Assembly (NCBI GenBank): GCA_963169105.1 | Contig: OY720643.1 | Coordinates: forward strand, 19,130,373 to 19,194,372 | Length of the DNA: 64,000 nt | Source: Ceriagrion tenellum | Taxonomy: Eukaryota; Arthropoda; Insecta; Odonata; Coenagrionidae | Direction: 5' to 3' | Part shown: positions 59,775 to 64,000 of the stretch, piece after piece | Layout: every line of letters starts with the position of its first letter | Position numbering within the stretch: position 1 is the first letter of the stretch | Program-made: the position numbers and the translations under genes | The notes under the pieces: model-generated | Told to the model about the DNA's origin: nothing | The model's input: the letters and a program-made list of their open reading frames with translations, nothing else | The model's database searches: none

Positions 59775-60440
59775 TATGTCTAAAAGCTTCTACGCGTGAG
59801 CCAAACGCCGCGGAAACCTTTGGAACGTTTCGGGACAGTGTTCTCATTGAGCACATCCCTCGTCTTTTCATCACGTTCGCCAATTTAGAAAAAGTAATTC
59901 TGCGCTCGATGTCCATTCTTCCTCCAACATTTGCTCAACACCTCCCAGCGCATGAGTGTGGAATGAGAAAAAAAATTATCCTGCCGATCAACCATCTACC
60001 CGCCTCACCCTATTACCCCATTTAATCCCAATCGTGCCTCCTCACATTTCCTCGGCGACATTCATCCCCCGATCCCCGCTCATCACCGAGCGACATGAAG
60101 TGCTAATATTCTCTCCTCCCTTCATCCATCGAACTCCCCTTTGCGACCCCCCGTCTGCCTTCCGTCCCCGCCGCTCATTCACGCCCTCCCCAGGCGCCCC
60201 CACGTAGGGACAGGGGTTGTGGAAAGGGAAGGGGGGAGGGAGGAGAGGACGGAGTCTGTGCCGGAAGCATTTCCAATCAGCCGGGAGCAATCGGTTAACG
60301 GGACGAGCGATAAGTGTGGGGAGATGGAAAGGGGGTGCGAGATGTACGAGGAATAGTGCTCCGAATGGGTCTGGGTGTTGGAATGGACAGAGACGAGGCT
60401 GGTGCCGCACGAATTGTCGGGCAGAGGAGGATCGAAAAAA
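59775..60440. other. GC-rich island
   Basis: Dense in C on the left half and in G on the right half, with CpG throughout (for example CCCCGCCGCTCATTCACGCC and GCCGCGGAAACC). Several overlapping frames of 70-149 codons occur in nearly every phase, so none stands out as real. Possible regulatory or exonic island. Confidence 0.35.
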
Positions 60441-60822
60441 GGAGAAAGAAATATCCGTATATACTTTTTCTCAAAGGTGTTTTTTGTCGCAACGCCATAA
60501 CTCCCATAATTATTCATAAAAATGTATGATTCAAACATCGTTCTGAAGCTCTTGTTCCCCGATATTGATGACAAATAGACAAATAGTTTAAAATAAAAGT
60601 TTTTGTTAAGAAAATGATACAACGTCATCTGCTGACAATATAATCAACTACTATGTTGGCCATGGTTACGTGCTTAAAAGACTGTAGGAGGCGCCATCTA
60701 TTAACACATCGTTTAGTTAGATTGTTTACATTCTACATGCAATGTGTGATCATTTACTGTTTACGTTTACGTTATGTATCTCTAACACAAACATAAATAA
60801 TATTTAATTGTCTATGAGAAGA
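60441..60822. other. No recognised feature
   Basis: AT-rich flank of the GC island. Nothing recognised. Confidence 0.55.
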
Positions 60823-60950
60823 AACAGATAGAAGAACAGGAAGAAAGAAGGAAAAATCAGGAAGAAGCTGCGTACTGTGCGAAATATTTGACAGGTAGAA
60901 GAACAGGAAGAAAGAAGGAAGAAACAGGAAGAAGCTATTAAGAAATATTC
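60823..60950. repeat. 67-bp tandem direct repeat, purine-rich
   Basis: Two adjoining copies begin near 60823 and 60890. Both hold TAGAAGAACAGGAAGAAAG, then AGGAAGAAGCT and GAAATATT, with small differences and a short deletion in the second copy. It would read as charged Glu/Lys/Arg-rich peptide if translated, but no frame is maintained. Confidence 0.8.
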
Positions 60951-61577
60951 GCACGGGTCATCTAGTATGGAATTATTGTTTTGACTGAGCGCGTCGCTAT
61001 GCGCACTTATTTGTTGAAGCTGCCTTAGCCCCCTCTTATGGCAGTATTTTTCATTGAAAAATCAGCTTGCTGAGAGAGGTAATTGATCCGCATCCGATAT
61101 TGTATTCAGGATTTTGATTTTCCTGGATTTTAACGCTCGTGAGTATTTTTTGCTATGCATCCACATGACGAAAAACAGCGATTATTTCCATTTTTATGAG
61201 ACCTTACGGCTTATGATTTAATCTTTGGTTTGTAAAAAAGGCGAAATACGCCCAGCGTTTTTACTTTTTGTTTTAAAATGTTTGACGCAAAGATGGGGCT
61301 CTTCTTTCGTCAACATTTTTGCTTAGACACCTTTATTTGATGCATAGCTTTCATTAGTCATTCATATTTTAAAAAAAATCATATATCGCTATAATGGTCT
61401 GTCAGCTAAAGTACAACGGTGTTTTCCAAGAAATGTAATGAATATATTTTCAACAAAAGGTACTAAATTCGAGGGGGAAGAGTAAATTTTTGAGCATGAT
61501 TGTCACATTTCTTGTAAATATTTGTTTTTGTCATTTATCTTATCTTAATTATTATTATTCAAAATACTACATTATAG
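60951..61577. other. No recognised feature
   Basis: AT-rich spacer up to a large palindrome. Nothing recognised. Confidence 0.6.
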
Positions 61578-61774
61578 TTTTGAAAGAATAGAGTAAAATT
61601 TGTTTTTTCACAGTGAATTTAATAACTTGTGACCATGGTTTCGACGATTAACGTCATCATCAGGTGACCTGATGAAGCGTCAGGACACCTGATGATGACG
61701 TTAATCGTCGAAACCATGGTTGCAAGTTATTAAATTCATTGTGGAAAAACAAAGTTTACTCTATTCTTTCAAAA
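61578..61774. repeat. Near-perfect 197-bp head-to-head palindrome
   Basis: Arms 61578-61666 and 61686-61774 are 89 bp each with five mismatches, around a 19-bp spacer that itself contains CCTGATGA. Each arm, read outward from the centre, starts CACCTGATGA. It then has T, a 4-bp stem GACG/CGTC with loop TTAAT, GAAAC, and a tail with TTATTAAATTCATTGTGG and ACAAAGTTTAC (right arm). The CTGANGA, stem, GAAA order recalls a hammerhead core. The outer tail resembles the arms of the palindrome at 31.0 kb. Penelope-like elements are known for inverted terminal arrangements and hammerhead motifs, so this may be a non-coding product of such an element; that is inference. Confidence 0.85.
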
Positions 61775-64000
61775 TGTTTAGTAAATTCCATAAAGTATCG
61801 CCGGGAACCACCAACTACTATATTATCATCTAGAAAACCGCTTACTTTAAGTTCCTTATTAAGATCAAAGTATATTAGAGAGGAAAATGTAATTAAGTCT
61901 TATTCTTTGAAATGAAATGAATAAAAGTGATCTATTATAATATGTGGTGCTCAAAAAGTTCGAGTTATTTCAATTTTCATTCTCATAAATTTAAATTGTT
62001 TGAATCATCTCTTAGTTAACATTCGCGAATCATTTCTTCTTCAAATAAAAAACTTCTATTACTTAACATAAATAAATTTTAAGTTCTTACATCGAGGTTT
62101 GAATTTTCATTTTTATTAATGGCCACCTAACTTATAATCGCTATCATGCTAGTCTGTGTAATCTTTAGTTAATTTCATATAAGCTGAATGTCCTATAGTT
62201 ATAGTTAATTAGGTACATCTTGGTATGCTAGCGTGTTTCAAAGTCATGTGCATGCGTTAGTGCTTTGAGTGTCATTAAATCAAACTCTGGGAAAACAATA
62301 TATTTTGTGTTATTATGTCGGTGAGATAATCCTTTTAAAGATAACAATGGTCGACGATTCTCTGAAATGCTCATTTACACTGAAATTTTAGTACTTTTCC
62401 TCAAGGCCTACCTGCACTTAGCCTTTCTCTGTCCCTATTGTACCCCAACCCAGTCTTTTACGATTGAAAACCCTAATAAATACTTGCGTAATTGCAGTAG
62501 TTCACTGTTCGCAACTATTGTTTCATGCAATTACTCAAAGCATAGTTGGCTGTCTTAATTAACATCAAGTCTGTGTTATGCGAGAAAATTTACCAGTCAA
62601 TAGGTCACCATAATTGGCTGTTGCCTTTCCTAATTCCAAAAGATCTGGCGAGTCGACCAAAACTCTAGTGGAACAGTTCAGAACATTGCAGCAAAATTCT
62701 CGCGCCAAGTATTACAAAAGAATTAAATACACTCCTGGGTAGAGCTCTTTCCCGGTAAATCTATAAAAAAAACATAATTCCTAATAATAAAATGAGTTAA
62801 ACAAATTAACTGCAGAAAAGTTATTACAGGGCTAATCTTTCCATATTTTTACTTAGAACATGTTCCTTTATGCGTTAAAAACAAATTTGGCATACTTTGC
62901 AGACTTCGGTAGGCTGGCAAAATGGAATTCTTATTCTGCACTCGATGTGGTTGTGGACCTTAAAATGTATTTTATTGATGACATCATTCATTTATACATA
63001 AGTGAAATCCTTGTACCAATGAAAGTAAACACTTTATAGGAAATAATTTAGTTTCAATTTCCATTGCAAACAGTAACTTATTGCTTTTGCCTTTCACTGT
63101 GCCTGGAGTGGCAATAGGGTATAAGGCATGGTGAAAGAATGTAGTTTCCTGCTCCAAAAGAAAAATACGTGATGATTATGCATGCAATTTTTATGCATGA
63201 TTTATCCTGTTACAATATCAGTACGGGAACGCTCGATGATTTTTTTTATAAAAACAGCACAAATTATGTTGGTTCAGAGAGATGGGCAACCTCAAAGACT
63301 CGGGAGTTTCTCCATTTGTAAAGTTAGGAAGCAAAAAAGAGAGCGTGGCGGAAGGACAGCAAAAAACCACTTTGCATCGAATGAGGAAAGAGCATTGTTA
63401 GATTGTCTCCGTTTCTTCTTCCAACTAGACTCCCTATTGTGTTCGTGCGGACTAAACATCACCGTATCTTGTGGTGGAAAAAAACTAGCAGCTCTGTCTT
63501 GTCAGCATTGCAGCCTAATCGCAGCAAAACGTGAGTGCAGAGTAGGATCAAGGGACGGCGACTCAACGGTGTAAAAAGGCGTTTTTTAGCCTAGTGGTCT
63601 CCTCCCTGCGGTGCCAGGCAATTTTGATTGTTTCTCTTTTTTTCACTTATGATTTCATGATTTTTACTAACGCGTTTGTAATGAGCACTTTATAAAACAC
63701 TACAAGAAATATGTTTATTACAGAATTATGCGAAAAGTTCCATTTTTGGTCCGAAAGTGGAAAGAGAGTTAGCATTAATTTCCATACTTTTGCATTATAT
63801 TTTCTCATCAAGCAGCAGAAGAGATGAAAAAAATACAAAAGAGGAGGGATGGATTTTCGAAGAGATTAGAAATCTTTTTTGCCATTAACGTCACACAGCA
63901 AAAACACCAAGAGAGCGGAAAAAATTCACCCCTTATCGACAATCTTGCTGATTCTATCCCATGTTCTCATAGCTGGTGAGTAATTTTGTTAGCTTTGCCT
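61775..64000. other. No recognised feature
   Basis: AT-rich to the right edge. A 130-codon plus frame at 63182-63574 has a Cys-containing stretch (SLLCSCGLNITVSCGGKK) but no recognisable zinc-binding or other motif spacing and no splice context; I do not call it. Confidence 0.5.

Noticed and set aside
60179..60628. 149-codon minus-strand open frame
   Set aside because: Lies in a GC-rich island where almost every phase is open; no family resemblance.
63182..63574. 130-codon plus-strand frame with several Cys
   Set aside because: Cys and His spacing fits no zinc-finger or disulfide-rich family I know, and there is no transcript-like context.
1..64000. CRISPR arrays, operons, bacterial promoters, rRNA or protein-coding viral genes
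   Set aside because: No regularly spaced identical repeats, no compact gene order, and no rRNA or viral gene similarity seen. The DNA is eukaryotic in character.

Overview
The window looks like gene-poor, AT-rich nuclear DNA from an arthropod, most likely an insect. There are no operons, no closely packed reading frames and no bacterial-type signals. The recognisable content is decayed non-LTR retrotransposons (LINEs) whose C-terminal signatures, such as RWFGHVERMDES, RWLGHVERMPEDRM, FALVRPHLEY and LETRRLHAR, are typical of insect RTE/CRE-like and jockey/CR1-like elements. With them are one tRNA-derived SINE, several DNA-transposon MITEs, minisatellites and hairpin elements. I could not identify one convincing host gene. 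The window may be intergenic, or sit inside long introns.

Layout. 0-5 kb: mostly unmarked sequence, a Penelope-like terminal motif near the left edge, a 27-bp minisatellite and a 180-bp tandem duplication. 5-13 kb: a GC-rich island, an RTE reverse-transcriptase remnant, an inverted LINE remnant (family A), a jockey-like remnant, a second GC-rich island, and a twin-primed (5'-inverted) family A insertion. 13-23 kb: a 30-bp minisatellite, GC islands, the SINE at 17.7 kb, and a CpG-rich stretch with a (TC)22 tract. 23-31 kb: a LINE remnant split by a 400-bp MITE, GC islands, a jockey/CR1-like copy (family B) split by a TA-flanked MITE, and a head-to-head palindrome. 31-48 kb: a long unmarked stretch, a 1.3-kb RTE endonuclease-region remnant, adjoining family A and family B remnants, a 62-bp exact direct repeat, and another RTE C-terminus. 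48-64 kb: a hAT-like MITE with 8-bp target duplications, a second inverted-repeat element with 7-bp duplications, the third family B copy, one possible exon near 58 kb, a hairpin, a GC island and a near-perfect 197-bp palindrome.

How the parts relate. Repeated families can be cross-checked inside the window. Two family A copies share one 3' end. Three family B copies share one 3' untranslated region, so the uninterrupted copies serve as empty-site controls for the MITE in the first. At least four sites share a core of the form CTGANGA, a spacer or short hairpin, then GAAAC, followed where visible by a similar A+T-rich tail. In two places these units form head-to-head palindromes. This hammerhead-like, Penelope-like family is the most interesting signal here, but the assignment is an inference that needs covariance-model and library searches.
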